Below, piece after piece: positions 8,745-17,545 of a stretch of DNA of 64,000 nt. The notes below the pieces were generated by a model that worked only from the letters and a program-made list of their open reading frames with translations, was not told the origin of the DNA and did not search any database. This DNA comes from Stomatohabitans albus (GTDB taxonomy: Bacteria; Actinomycetota; Nitriliruptoria; Euzebyales; Euzebyaceae). The DNA lies in the NCBI RefSeq assembly GCF_036336025.1, contig NZ_JAYKKE010000001.1, forward strand, positions 625,790-689,789, in the 5' to 3' direction. The first letter of the stretch is position 1, and every line of letters starts with the position of its first letter. The position numbers and the translations under genes are program-made.

Positions 8745-10366
8745 TGGCTGAACTGCTCCTACGGCCATGGCAGCGCCTGGCCTTAGACAAGCTGGCCACG
8801 CACACTGAACGCGACTTTCTCACCGTGGCCACTCCCGGTGCGGGTAAGACCACATTTGCGTTGGTTGCCGTTAACCGTGAACTCCACGCGCGCCCTGGAC
8901 CAACCGTTATCGTGGCCCCCACTGCCCACTTAAAGCGTCAGTGGGCTGAGGCTGGCGCTTCAGTTGGGTTGCACCTTGATCCTGATTGGGTTGCAGGGAA
9001 TGACTTTGCGCCTGATATGCATGGGATTGTGACGACCTACCAACAAGTTGCGTTGGCTGCACCAGACCTTGTTCGCCGGTGCTATGACGGCATCATCGTT
9101 TTAGATGAAGTGCACCATGCGGGTGATGAAATGGCGTGGGGTACAAGTGTGGGTGAAGCATTCAAACTGGCACGACGCCGAATCAGCCTCTCTGGCACCC
9201 CGTTCCGTTCAGATACCGCGGCAATTCCCTTTGTGCGCTATCACTTCGAAGAAGCCGTTCCTGATGTTGAATACGGCTATGGCGACGCCCTTGCAGACGG
9301 TGTTGTCCGCCCTGTCTATTTTCCACGCATTGATGGTGAGATGGAATGGGTTGCCCCAGATGGAAACGAGTATCAAGCCTCATTTGCCGACAAGTTAAAT
9401 CACACGTTAACAGCACAACGGTTACGCACAGCCTTAAGCCCCCACGGCAACTGGTTGCCCGATGTGCTGGGTCGCGCCCACGAGACACTAACCCAGATTC
9501 GGCAAACACACGCTGAAGCCGGTGGGCTTGTCATTTGTATCGACGCTGAACATGCCAAAGCGGTGGCAGCGATCTTGCGCCATGTCACCCATTCGGAACC
9601 AACCGTGGCCTTGAGTGAAGATCGAGATTCATCGGAACGTATCGCTCGGTTCCGAGAGAGTGATAGTCCTTGGATTGTTGCGGTACGCATGGTGAGTGAA
9701 GGGGTTGATATTCCGCGGCTTCGAGTGGGGGTATTTGCCACTACGACAACTACAGAGCTCTTTTTCCGTCAAGCAGTCGGGCGACTGGTTCGTACCACCA
9801 AAGAAACGATGGGCGCACGTGCGGTCATGTATTTACCTGATGACCCTCGGCTGCGTGCCCACGCAATGGGGATAGCTGAGCCACGACGACATGTGCTGCG
9901 CCGAAAAGAAGACGACGAGCAGCCCAACGTCCCCGACCAGATAGAAGACCCACTTGATGGGATGCTTGCCGGTCAAGCTGAGCAGGCCAGCCTGTTTGAA
10001 GTGCTCAGTGCTCAGGTCGCTGACTCTGGGGAGGCCGTACCAGAATGGTTAGATATTGAACCCTTCCCCCAAGCTGATGCGCAGGGTTTTGAACTCATTA
10101 TTGATACCCCACCCACCCCGGCTGGCATTGTGCCGGCCAGTCCACCAGCGGGTATAGCTACCAAGTCACGTGCTGTAACAAAAACGACGCTCCGACAACG
10201 CAATAGCGACTTGGTCAGGGTCTTGGTACGACGAACCGGTCACGGTCCACGTGAAATTAATGCACGGCTCAATAGCCGTATCGGGTTAGCCAAGATTTCA
10301 GATGCCACGGCTGAACAATTAATGGACCGCATTACTGCGGCCCAACACTGGATTGATGAACTCTAA
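8744..10366 (+). CDS. DEAD/DEAH-family (SF2) helicase
   Basis: A 540-residue superfamily 2 ATPase of the type III restriction / SSL2-like class. Walker A is TPGAGKT at residues 30-36, motif II is DEVH at 121-124, motif III is SGTPFRS near 154, and motif VI is QAVGRLVRT. The first helicase domain is followed by the second (SEGVDIPRLRVGVFA), then an acidic Pro-rich linker and a small C-terminal domain ending NARLNSRIGLAKISDATAEQLMDRI. Proteins of this build are common in actinobacteria, with a proposed role in DNA repair or RNA metabolism. No nuclease motif was seen, so I do not call it a restriction subunit. It overlaps the DUF4191 gene by one base. Confidence 0.8.
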   Translation: MAELLLRPWQRLALDKLATHTERDFLTVATPGAGKTTFALVAVNRELHARPGPTVIVAPTAHLKRQWAEAGASVGLHLDPDWVAGNDFAPDMHGIVTTYQQVALAAPDLVRRCYDGIIVLDEVHHAGDEMAWGTSVGEAFKLARRRISLSGTPFRSDTAAIPFVRYHFEEAVPDVEYGYGDALADGVVRPVYFPRIDGEMEWVAPDGNEYQASFADKLNHTLTAQRLRTALSPHGNWLPDVLGRAHETLTQIRQTHAEAGGLVICIDAEHAKAVAAILRHVTHSEPTVALSEDRDSSERIARFRESDSPWIVAVRMVSEGVDIPRLRVGVFATTTTTELFFRQAVGRLVRTTKETMGARAVMYLPDDPRLRAHAMGIAEPRRHVLRRKEDDEQPNVPDQIEDPLDGMLAGQAEQASLFEVLSAQVADSGEAVPEWLDIEPFPQADAQGFELIIDTPPTPAGIVPASPPAGIATKSRAVTKTTLRQRNSDLVRVLVRRTGHGPREINARLNSRIGLAKISDATAEQLMDRITAAQHWIDEL

Positions 10367-10395
10367 ATAACGGCCAACACCATAAATGAGCCCTG

Positions 10396-10902
10396 CTATA
10401 AGGTTGTATCTGGTTTAGGAAATGTGGCGTCGTCCACCGGAGGAGCGCTCGTTGGCTCACTCGCTGGTTGATCCGTTGACTCCGTTTGATCAGGGGTCGA
10501 TGGTTGTCGAGAAGGATGCTTTTTTGGCATTGGGTCTACCCCTGGAACATCCACATAAGGACCACTGCGAGGCATTGGAGGCAAGTCGTCAATCTTGGCG
10601 TCCAATTCACCAGCAACGGTCGCTTCACTTGGGAGGAATATCCACAAGAGGACATAGATCCAAATGCCACTGCTCCCGGCTAATGCAGCCACGATAATGG
10701 CAAGACGAAGCAAGCTTGGGTCAATACCTAACCGTTCGCCAACACCCCCACATACCCCGCCGATGTATCTATCGGTCGAAGATCTGTACCACCCTTTGTC
10801 AGCACTCGCGGTACGGACATCATTCACAAATGTCCGCGTTCCAGATTCAATTCGTTCGGCATATTCTTCTGCGTTTTTCATATTGTTGCCTTTGCTTGTC
10901 AT
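10396..10902 (-). CDS. PspC-domain membrane protein (second of a tandem pair)
   Basis: The PspC core is plain: WYRSSTDRYIGGVCGGVGERLG, then IDPSLLRLAIIVAALAGSSGIWIYVLLWIFLP. A Pro/Ser/Thr-rich acidic tail follows. PspC proteins are small inner-membrane proteins of envelope-stress responses. The chosen start at 10902 overlaps the stop of the upstream pspC in ATGA. A second ATG at 10881 has a better Shine-Dalgarno sequence (AAAGG) and is an alternative. A longer frame extending to 11043 would cover most of the neighbouring pspC gene and is rejected. Confidence 0.75.
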   Translation of the reverse strand: MTSKGNNMKNAEEYAERIESGTRTFVNDVRTASADKGWYRSSTDRYIGGVCGGVGERLGIDPSLLRLAIIVAALAGSSGIWIYVLLWIFLPSEATVAGELDAKIDDLPPMPRSGPYVDVPGVDPMPKKHPSRQPSTPDQTESTDQPASEPTSAPPVDDATFPKPDTTL

Positions 10903-11165
10903 ATCCCACGAGAACGACGTACCCGCTGTGTCCAAACCGTGACATCGGTTGGGAGCAGGATCCATAGCCCCATATAGAGCACCAACAAGAAGATCCCTAG
11001 ATTGGATAGGTGCGTTTTCCTGAAAATGATGAGCAGGACACAAATAAGAATGACATATATCAACCGAAGGGTACTTGCGCGCCAGCCCAAATATTCACTA
11101 ATACCGCCGATAACACCGGCAAATTTTTTATCACGGGTTGAACGATAAAGCCTTTTTTGCACCAT
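10899..11165 (-). CDS. PspC-domain membrane protein (first of a tandem pair)
   Basis: An 88-residue PspC protein: MVQKRLYRSTRDKKFAGVIGG, SEYLGWRASTLRLIYVILI, with two membrane segments and LWILLPTDV at the end of the domain. A strong Shine-Dalgarno sequence (GGAGGTG) precedes the ATG. It is translationally coupled to the second PspC gene. The tandem copies differ in sequence, so they are an old duplication or separate acquisitions. Confidence 0.75.
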   Translation of the reverse strand: MVQKRLYRSTRDKKFAGVIGGISEYLGWRASTLRLIYVILICVLLIIFRKTHLSNLGIFLLVLYMGLWILLPTDVTVWTQRVRRSRGI

Positions 11166-11283
11166 TCCGATCCACCTCCTCTCCTCGTTCTGGCTATAAC
11201 TACAACTAGATAGTGGACTAGGAACACCGTTTCGTCATACGGCATATTCCCTGTGCTTGGTATCTAATGTGTGGAAACACTGA

Positions 11284-13896
11284 TCACGTGATGGTAAGAC
11301 GAACTCGCTTCCCATCTATTCTCACGACGCTTCCAGTAGCTACACGAAGGATGGCACGTGAAGATGTGGCAATAAAAACCTGGCCATCACGAATTTCAAC
11401 TATTTTTCCAGACAGCCCACCAGCGAGAGTGACCTGTAGCCCAAGAACCGCTGGCACATTTGGCTCCCGATTCCTCCGCTTGGATGAGGCCTGTTGTACC
11501 CCACGTAGGGACCGCTGACCAGATACCGATTGTCCACCTCGACTCTGCTCACCATTCATTTCTCGGATAAACCGGCTGATTGACTTTCGGTGGGTGACAA
11601 TATCGAGGCCTATCTTCGCTCGTGTGATCGCAACATGAAATACTCGGCGTTCTTCTTCAATCCATTCAGGCTGTTGTGCCATTCGATGCGGCAGGGTGCC
11701 TTCATTCGCGCCAACCAGCACAACGTATGGCCACTCCAGACCCTTTACCTTGTGAATTGAGGAGAGTGTGACGCCTTGGCCATCTTGAGCTGGTGGATTG
11801 ATGACTTGGCGTAAAAAATCCTCAAACTCACTCACTTCGCGGCAATACTCCCCGACCAGCATCAAGGCAGTGAGATCATCGGTGTGTGTGGCGCCTCCGG
11901 GTGTCTGATCGCCTGCCTCAAGGTCTTTGGCTACGGAACCTAGGTCAATGTCAACGATAATGCGGCGCAACACCTCGGCTGTTGGTTGGTGACGAGCAGA
12001 TCGCCGTAGTGCGGCTAATTCACCACAAAGTGCACGCCAAGCTTTGAGTTGGAATGGAGTGAATTCAATTGGAATCGATTGGAGTCCGTCAACTGTCCAC
12101 CGTCGGCCACGGAGGTGCTCTTTCACCTGTCCAGGTATAGCCCGCAATGGTCGGTGGAGTATCTCAGCAATGTCTGAACCAGACATCAAGGGATCAATTG
12201 CCAGCCGAATATAGGCCAGTGCAGCTCGGACTGCGGAACGGTCTAAAAGACTTGGTGTGATCGGTGAATGAAACCCCACACCTGCTTTGGTTAAGGCTGC
12301 CTGAACCGGCAATAACGCCACATTAACGCGTGCAAGTACAGCAATATCATGCAACGGCACACCACTATTGATCCGATTTTGGATAATAGACCTGGCAGCG
12401 TCTGCCCCATCCTCAGCTTGAACGTCATGGATGGTCACCGGACAGGTACTTGCCCCTGGTGCCGATTGAATCGTTTTAGCAATGCGATGTTTATTGTGGC
12501 TAAGCAACGTATTGGTTTTGGCAACCACATCTACGGGACACCGATGGTTAGTCGTTAGGGTGTGACTTTCTGCACCAGGAAAGTAGCGTTCAAACTGAAT
12601 AAGGAACGACGGATTTGCGCCAGCATGACCATAAATAACCTGGTCATCATCACCAACCCCAAAGACCGCCAACTGGGGGCTGGCCAGGAGTCGGATATAG
12701 AACAGGTAGGCCGGTGTGAGGTCCTGAAACTCATCGACAAGGACCTGACCGGCATGGCGTTGTTCGTGGGCGCGAATCTGAGGGTTAGTTAATAGCAGGT
12801 CAGTTGCAAATGGCACCATCTCAGCAAAGTCCACCACACGACTATCGCGGAGACGTTGCCGGTACTCGGTAACGGTGGCAGCGAAATCTGGCAGGTCTCC
12901 GCCATAGGTTTGAGCTGCCGTAGCTGGGTTGCTCAAGGTAGCCCGAACCGTGTCTATCGCTTCAATCCATGGGCCAATAGGGTCACTATTAGCTTGTCTT
13001 GGCACATCAACGAGGGTGGAAAGGGCACGCCGAACCTCACGTTCGTCAATCACACGAATCCCTGGAATATGGCGCCGTAATAGCCCGTAGGCGTGGGCGT
13101 GTACCGTACTAATAGTTGTCTCAGTCACCCCGACACGGGCGCGCAATTCCTCAGCCGCTCTCGTGTTATAGACCAGACTTAACACACTGTCTGGAGGTGT
13201 TTTTCTTGCACCAAGAATGGTGGCTAATCGGGCTGAAAGGACCCGCGTTTTGCCACTTCCCGCAGGTGCTGGCACACGGACGGCACCATGCCCCGCCTGA
13301 ATGGCACCTTGTTGGTCAGGTGTGAGACTAGCGAGTACCTCCGGATCTACCGGCCTTCCAACCGGACTGATGATCCCACGTTCAATATCTTCTCGATGGA
13401 CCACAACCTGATTGATGGCACAGGCATCTCGTGGCCCTCCGTCAACCCACGCCACACGCCCATCAGGTAACACAATATCGCCCAGCTGATCAGCACTCGC
13501 TGCCGTGATGCCTTGATATTGCAACGCTCTACGAGTGTGCCACCATGTCCCTTCCGGTGATTCGGCGGTGGTAAATCGCATGTCCACCGTATTAGCCCAA
13601 ACAAGAAACCGGAGGCGTTCTCTTGGGAAAAGAAACCCCAATCCCAATGCCCAGGCCGGCTCATCGGTACGTTCTTCAACAAGGAACTCGGCAGGGTCAA
13701 TACCTAGCTCAATAACGATTGGGGTCCGGGTGGCCCAGGCACGGTGGAGTTCAGTGATTGTGGGATGATCTGCCCGGATCGTGTACTCATCGACACGAAT
13801 ACGCTGGGCACTCGCTAAGGATGGTGGTTGGAGCTGACCGGGGAGAACAACAACGCCTCGGCCAAGTGCGGGAGGAGCGTCAAGGGGATTGGCCAC
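11284..13896 (-). CDS. UvrD/Rep-family SF1 helicase with N-terminal extension
   Basis: An 870-residue 3'-5' DNA helicase. About 200 residues of unassigned sequence precede Walker A (APAGSGKT, residues 210-217). Other motifs are VLVDEFQDLTPAYL and FGVGDDDQVIYG (II and III), TTNHRC (IV), SSIHKVKGLEWPYVVLVGANEG (V) and ERRVFHVAITRAK (VI). The C-terminus after residue 780 is basic. It starts 2 bases after the sbcC stop, so it is the third gene of an sbcD-sbcC-helicase operon, which points to double-strand break or fork repair. Length exceeds PcrA/UvrD (about 720-770) because of the N-terminal extension. Confidence 0.85.
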   Translation of the reverse strand: MANPLDAPPALGRGVVVLPGQLQPPSLASAQRIRVDEYTIRADHPTITELHRAWATRTPIVIELGIDPAEFLVEERTDEPAWALGLGFLFPRERLRFLVWANTVDMRFTTAESPEGTWWHTRRALQYQGITAASADQLGDIVLPDGRVAWVDGGPRDACAINQVVVHREDIERGIISPVGRPVDPEVLASLTPDQQGAIQAGHGAVRVPAPAGSGKTRVLSARLATILGARKTPPDSVLSLVYNTRAAEELRARVGVTETTISTVHAHAYGLLRRHIPGIRVIDEREVRRALSTLVDVPRQANSDPIGPWIEAIDTVRATLSNPATAAQTYGGDLPDFAATVTEYRQRLRDSRVVDFAEMVPFATDLLLTNPQIRAHEQRHAGQVLVDEFQDLTPAYLFYIRLLASPQLAVFGVGDDDQVIYGHAGANPSFLIQFERYFPGAESHTLTTNHRCPVDVVAKTNTLLSHNKHRIAKTIQSAPGASTCPVTIHDVQAEDGADAARSIIQNRINSGVPLHDIAVLARVNVALLPVQAALTKAGVGFHSPITPSLLDRSAVRAALAYIRLAIDPLMSGSDIAEILHRPLRAIPGQVKEHLRGRRWTVDGLQSIPIEFTPFQLKAWRALCGELAALRRSARHQPTAEVLRRIIVDIDLGSVAKDLEAGDQTPGGATHTDDLTALMLVGEYCREVSEFEDFLRQVINPPAQDGQGVTLSSIHKVKGLEWPYVVLVGANEGTLPHRMAQQPEWIEEERRVFHVAITRAKIGLDIVTHRKSISRFIREMNGEQSRGGQSVSGQRSLRGVQQASSKRRNREPNVPAVLGLQVTLAGGLSGKIVEIRDGQVFIATSSRAILRVATGSVVRIDGKRVRLTIT

Positions 13897-13898
13897 CG

Positions 13899-16277
13899 CT
13901 ATTCACTCACAATCTTGCTACTCCCCGCTTGGCGTAGAACACGAATACGGTTTGGTAACCGTTCTGCCAGTTCAGGCACGTGTGTAATCACACCAACCAT
14001 ACGGTCTGTTGCACCAAGTTGTTCAAGTGCTTGGGCAGCCTGGTCTAAGGCATCACTGTCAAGACTCCCAAATCCTTCATCAATAAATAAGCTGTCGATG
14101 GCTACCGGACTGGCTGCAATGCGGTGGATATAGTCAGCAAGTGCGAGGGCAAGCGCCAAACTCGCCAAGAAGGTTTCTCCCCCACTGAGGGTACGCACAC
14201 TCCGGGTGAGATTGGCATTCGAGCGGTCGATCACCACGATGTCATTCCCATCCATCGCCAATTGGTACTGCCCATTGCTCAGCATTTGCATGTGTTTGCT
14301 CGCACCTGCAACAAGCATGACCGTTGTTTCATGCAACAGCCAGGTAGGGAATGCTCTTGCGCCAAGGTGTTTGGCAACTGCGGCATATACTGCACTTCGT
14401 TCGTCTTGGATATCAATCTCTTGTTTCCAACTAGCTACCTGAGCAAGCTGTGTTTGGAGTTGTTCAACACGTACCGAGGCTTGGGTCAAGGCACGTGCCA
14501 CGGCAATAGGCGGTTCACCCGCATGCATATCAACCCCGGCTTGTTGACAGAGCATTTGAACGTCATTACGAAGCGCCATGCCCTCTTGTTCACGCCGATT
14601 GCGAACAGATTCAGCCTCGTTCCACGCCTCAGCCACTCCGGGTCGTGTCTGATGCGCCCAGGTGACCAATCGTTCCCAGCTGCCCACGACATCGCCAGTA
14701 TCTATGGCCGGTGGCTGCAAACTCGCTACATTCAGTCGGTACTGGTCGAGCACTTGGATAAAGTGTTCACTTGCTTGTTGTTCACTCGCTAATGTCCGTT
14801 GGTCACGCTCCAGTGTTGTTGCTGCTTGGCTAACTGCCGTACTCAGTTCACGCCACCGCTGTTTAAACGTGGTTTCTTGATCAAGTATCGACTGGGCTTG
14901 AGCCATGGTCATCAATGCTGCGATCTCTCGCTCATGGGCTTCCAACGCGGCTTTGGCGGATCTGGCACGTTCTTCGTCCTGTTTGGCCTGGGCTGTGGCA
15001 TTGTTGATCGCAACCTTCACCCCTTCCAACGTTCGAATGGCATGGTCATAACGCTGCTGGGCTTGATAAATCGCGGCCTGGTCAGCTTGCATCCCCAATG
15101 CGGGGGCTTGTGCGGTCACAGTGTTTGCACAGACCGGGCAGGTATCGCCTTCATGGAGATCTTTCGCTGCTTCGGCCGCTGCATTATCACGGGCAATTTG
15201 ATCACGATGAATACGTGCACGATGTAACGCTTCTTGAGCAGGGGCAAGTTCCTGTTCTTTTTCGGTAATCATGGGTGCCCATGCCTCGGCCTGCTTTGTT
15301 GCTTGAAGATGGGCTTGAATCAAATCCTTGGTTTGTCCATGAGCGCGTATCGCCGCGTGCGCTGCGGCAGTATCGGGTGCCTCACCCAGGGCATCTCGCT
15401 GCGTAAGGAGGGTGCGATAGGCAGATTCACTCGTCTGCACCTGGGTAGCCAAGGTCGCCACCCGCTCACCATGGGCAACCAGATCCTTTGGTGCAGGGCC
15501 AATGGCGTCCAGGGCGTCAAGCAACCCCTTTTGGCGCTTCACTTCTTCATTGGCTTGCGCATAGGCAGCTCGGCCGGCTTCGAGACGTGCAAAGGCTTGG
15601 TCAACGGCATCGGTGATACGTTGAAGATCCTCAACTCGGCCCATCGCTTGAGCCAAGTCTGCTTCCTGCACATCCCCAACCTGGTGTACTTGTACTCGCA
15701 GTTGTGATGCCATCGCCTCAGCCACTTTTGATTCTGTACTGGCCTGTTGACGAATCTGTTCATAGAGCCCTGTTCCCAGCAGACTTGACAACAAGTTTTG
15801 TCGGTCCTTAGGTGTGGCCGTCAATAAGGAGGCGAAGGCCCCTTGGGGGAGCACAACCGCTTTGGTGAACTCGTCAAATGTGAGGCCCAATAATCCCGTG
15901 ACCGCTTCGGTTAGCTCGTCTGCCGTTGCAGCCAATACCTGTGGGTTTGGCGAGAGGCGCTCTAAGGCGGCTTCATCAGTCGATGCACCTTGTTTGGTGC
16001 GCTTAACACGGCGAATCGCTCGGTAGGTTGTTGCACGAATAGAGAACGTTAACGCCACAGCCATCTCTTTTGCACCCACGCTGATCAATGGCTCTATCGT
16101 TCTCCCCCCAAGACGAGCAACTCGCCCGTACAGCACAAAACAGATCGCATCAATAATTGAGCTTTTCCCTGATCCGGTTGGCCCAACAACCGCAAAAAGC
16201 CCCAGATCACTGAAGGATATAACCGTTTCTTCGGTGAATGTCGCCAACCCTCGAATCGTTAATTGTTCGGGTTTCAT
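13899..16277 (-). CDS. sbcC: SbcC, ATPase subunit of the SbcCD nuclease
   Basis: A 792-residue Rad50-type ATPase that, with SbcD, cleaves hairpins and protein-blocked DNA ends. Walker A is GPTGSGKSS near residues 33-41. A long coiled coil is interrupted by the zinc hook CPVC near residues 379-382, then the signature LSGGETFLASLALALAL and Walker B FIDEGFGSLD near the C-terminus. At 792 residues it is shorter than E. coli SbcC (1048), with short coiled-coil arms. Its ATG overlaps the sbcD stop in ATGA. Confidence 0.92.
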   Translation of the reverse strand: MKPEQLTIRGLATFTEETVISFSDLGLFAVVGPTGSGKSSIIDAICFVLYGRVARLGGRTIEPLISVGAKEMAVALTFSIRATTYRAIRRVKRTKQGASTDEAALERLSPNPQVLAATADELTEAVTGLLGLTFDEFTKAVVLPQGAFASLLTATPKDRQNLLSSLLGTGLYEQIRQQASTESKVAEAMASQLRVQVHQVGDVQEADLAQAMGRVEDLQRITDAVDQAFARLEAGRAAYAQANEEVKRQKGLLDALDAIGPAPKDLVAHGERVATLATQVQTSESAYRTLLTQRDALGEAPDTAAAHAAIRAHGQTKDLIQAHLQATKQAEAWAPMITEKEQELAPAQEALHRARIHRDQIARDNAAAEAAKDLHEGDTCPVCANTVTAQAPALGMQADQAAIYQAQQRYDHAIRTLEGVKVAINNATAQAKQDEERARSAKAALEAHEREIAALMTMAQAQSILDQETTFKQRWRELSTAVSQAATTLERDQRTLASEQQASEHFIQVLDQYRLNVASLQPPAIDTGDVVGSWERLVTWAHQTRPGVAEAWNEAESVRNRREQEGMALRNDVQMLCQQAGVDMHAGEPPIAVARALTQASVRVEQLQTQLAQVASWKQEIDIQDERSAVYAAVAKHLGARAFPTWLLHETTVMLVAGASKHMQMLSNGQYQLAMDGNDIVVIDRSNANLTRSVRTLSGGETFLASLALALALADYIHRIAASPVAIDSLFIDEGFGSLDSDALDQAAQALEQLGATDRMVGVITHVPELAERLPNRIRVLRQAGSSKIVSE

Positions 16278-17503
16278 CGGAGTTCCTGCCCGGTCGTCAA
16301 CACCGTTGCTGATGCGTCAGGGACCACGGATTCTGGCTGATGAACCGTATCGAGGAGCAGTTCAAAGGCGCTTTGGATACGCGGGTCGTGTTCACCCTTT
16401 TCAGCACAATATTGGGCAAACAGTTCAGCGGCTGATTGTTGTAGTCGATCATCTGTGCCTTGTTCGTCTATCTCATCGTGCTGGTGCTCAACACGAATAT
16501 CGACGAGGGCTTCTCCGAAGTGTTCACGCAGCTGAGGCACCGTATCAGCCAACGTTTCACCTGTGACATAGACGCGAAGCCAGGCATGGCCAGGAGGACT
16601 GGTCTCAAAAAGTGAGGAGGCCGGTCCCCGTAAGGTCAGCATCTGTTTGCCTGAGGTAAGCGGGACTGTGCGAATCTGTGGATCTTGCTCCGTGTATAGC
16701 GTTACGACGGCCGCCTGAGGCTTATGGCGGTGTTCCCCAAAATCAAGCGATAACGGTGAACCGCTGTAGGAGGTGATGGGAGCATTGGCTACTTGCTGTG
16801 CCGCGTGAATATGCCCTAGGGCTATCCAATCCCAGTCAATTGAAAACGCGCTCGGGTCAACGGCATACCGGTCAAGGATATGAATGTCGCGTTCACCACC
16901 GCCAACCGTGGCGCCAAAGGTTGATACGTGACCCATCAAGATACGGTGTCCTTGACGCCCTTGTACCCGTTCAACCTCGTAGATTTCCTTCAACAGGAAC
17001 TGGGCATATTGGTGATACAGCGTTGAATACGCCTCGTGCATACTCAAGTCGGTGCTTTGCGCGTCAATAATGGCATCAGGACGAACCGCGTTGCGGTGGT
17101 GTAAAAACGGGAGACAGGCAATATGCGCGATGTCCCCAGCGCTGGTTTCAATGGTGACTACCCCGCCCTCCGTGCCAGGACGTACTTGTCCAAGGGCGTA
17201 AATCTCATTGGTTGCCAACAACCCCCGAAGAGCCTCCAAGCGTCGTGGGTTATCATGGTTGCCTGCAATCGTCACAACTGGCGCGATGGCAGCAAGACGA
17301 CTAAAGGCACGCCAGACAATCTGCTCACTCTCAGCAGATGGCGTTTGTACATCGAATTGATCGCCGGCAACCAAAATGAGATCAACCGCTTCTTGCTCGG
17401 CCAGGGCGACAAGTTCATCAAGCACCGCTTCATGTTCGTCAGCTCGACTGCGACCACGAACGGTCCGGCCAACGTGCCAGTCAGCAGTATGCAAGATTTT
17501 CAC
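16274..17503 (-). CDS. sbcD: SbcD, Mre11-type nuclease subunit
   Basis: A 409-residue calcineurin-like phosphoesterase of the Mre11/SbcD family. Metal ligands are seen in order: Asp8 and His10 (TADWH), Asp48 (AGDQFD), Asn82-His83 (GNHD), GHVSTF and LGHIH. The start is GTG, preceded by AAGGAGAAGGT, with protein start MKILHTADWH. It is the first gene of the sbcD-sbcC-helicase operon. The C-terminal third (from about 290) is the capping domain. No truncation is seen. Confidence 0.93.
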   Translation of the reverse strand: MKILHTADWHVGRTVRGRSRADEHEAVLDELVALAEQEAVDLILVAGDQFDVQTPSAESEQIVWRAFSRLAAIAPVVTIAGNHDNPRRLEALRGLLATNEIYALGQVRPGTEGGVVTIETSAGDIAHIACLPFLHHRNAVRPDAIIDAQSTDLSMHEAYSTLYHQYAQFLLKEIYEVERVQGRQGHRILMGHVSTFGATVGGGERDIHILDRYAVDPSAFSIDWDWIALGHIHAAQQVANAPITSYSGSPLSLDFGEHRHKPQAAVVTLYTEQDPQIRTVPLTSGKQMLTLRGPASSLFETSPPGHAWLRVYVTGETLADTVPQLREHFGEALVDIRVEHQHDEIDEQGTDDRLQQSAAELFAQYCAEKGEHDPRIQSAFELLLDTVHQPESVVPDASATVLTTGQELR

Positions 17504-17545
17504 ACCTTCTCCTTGCCTATCGGATGTGATCGGTAATCTTGCAGC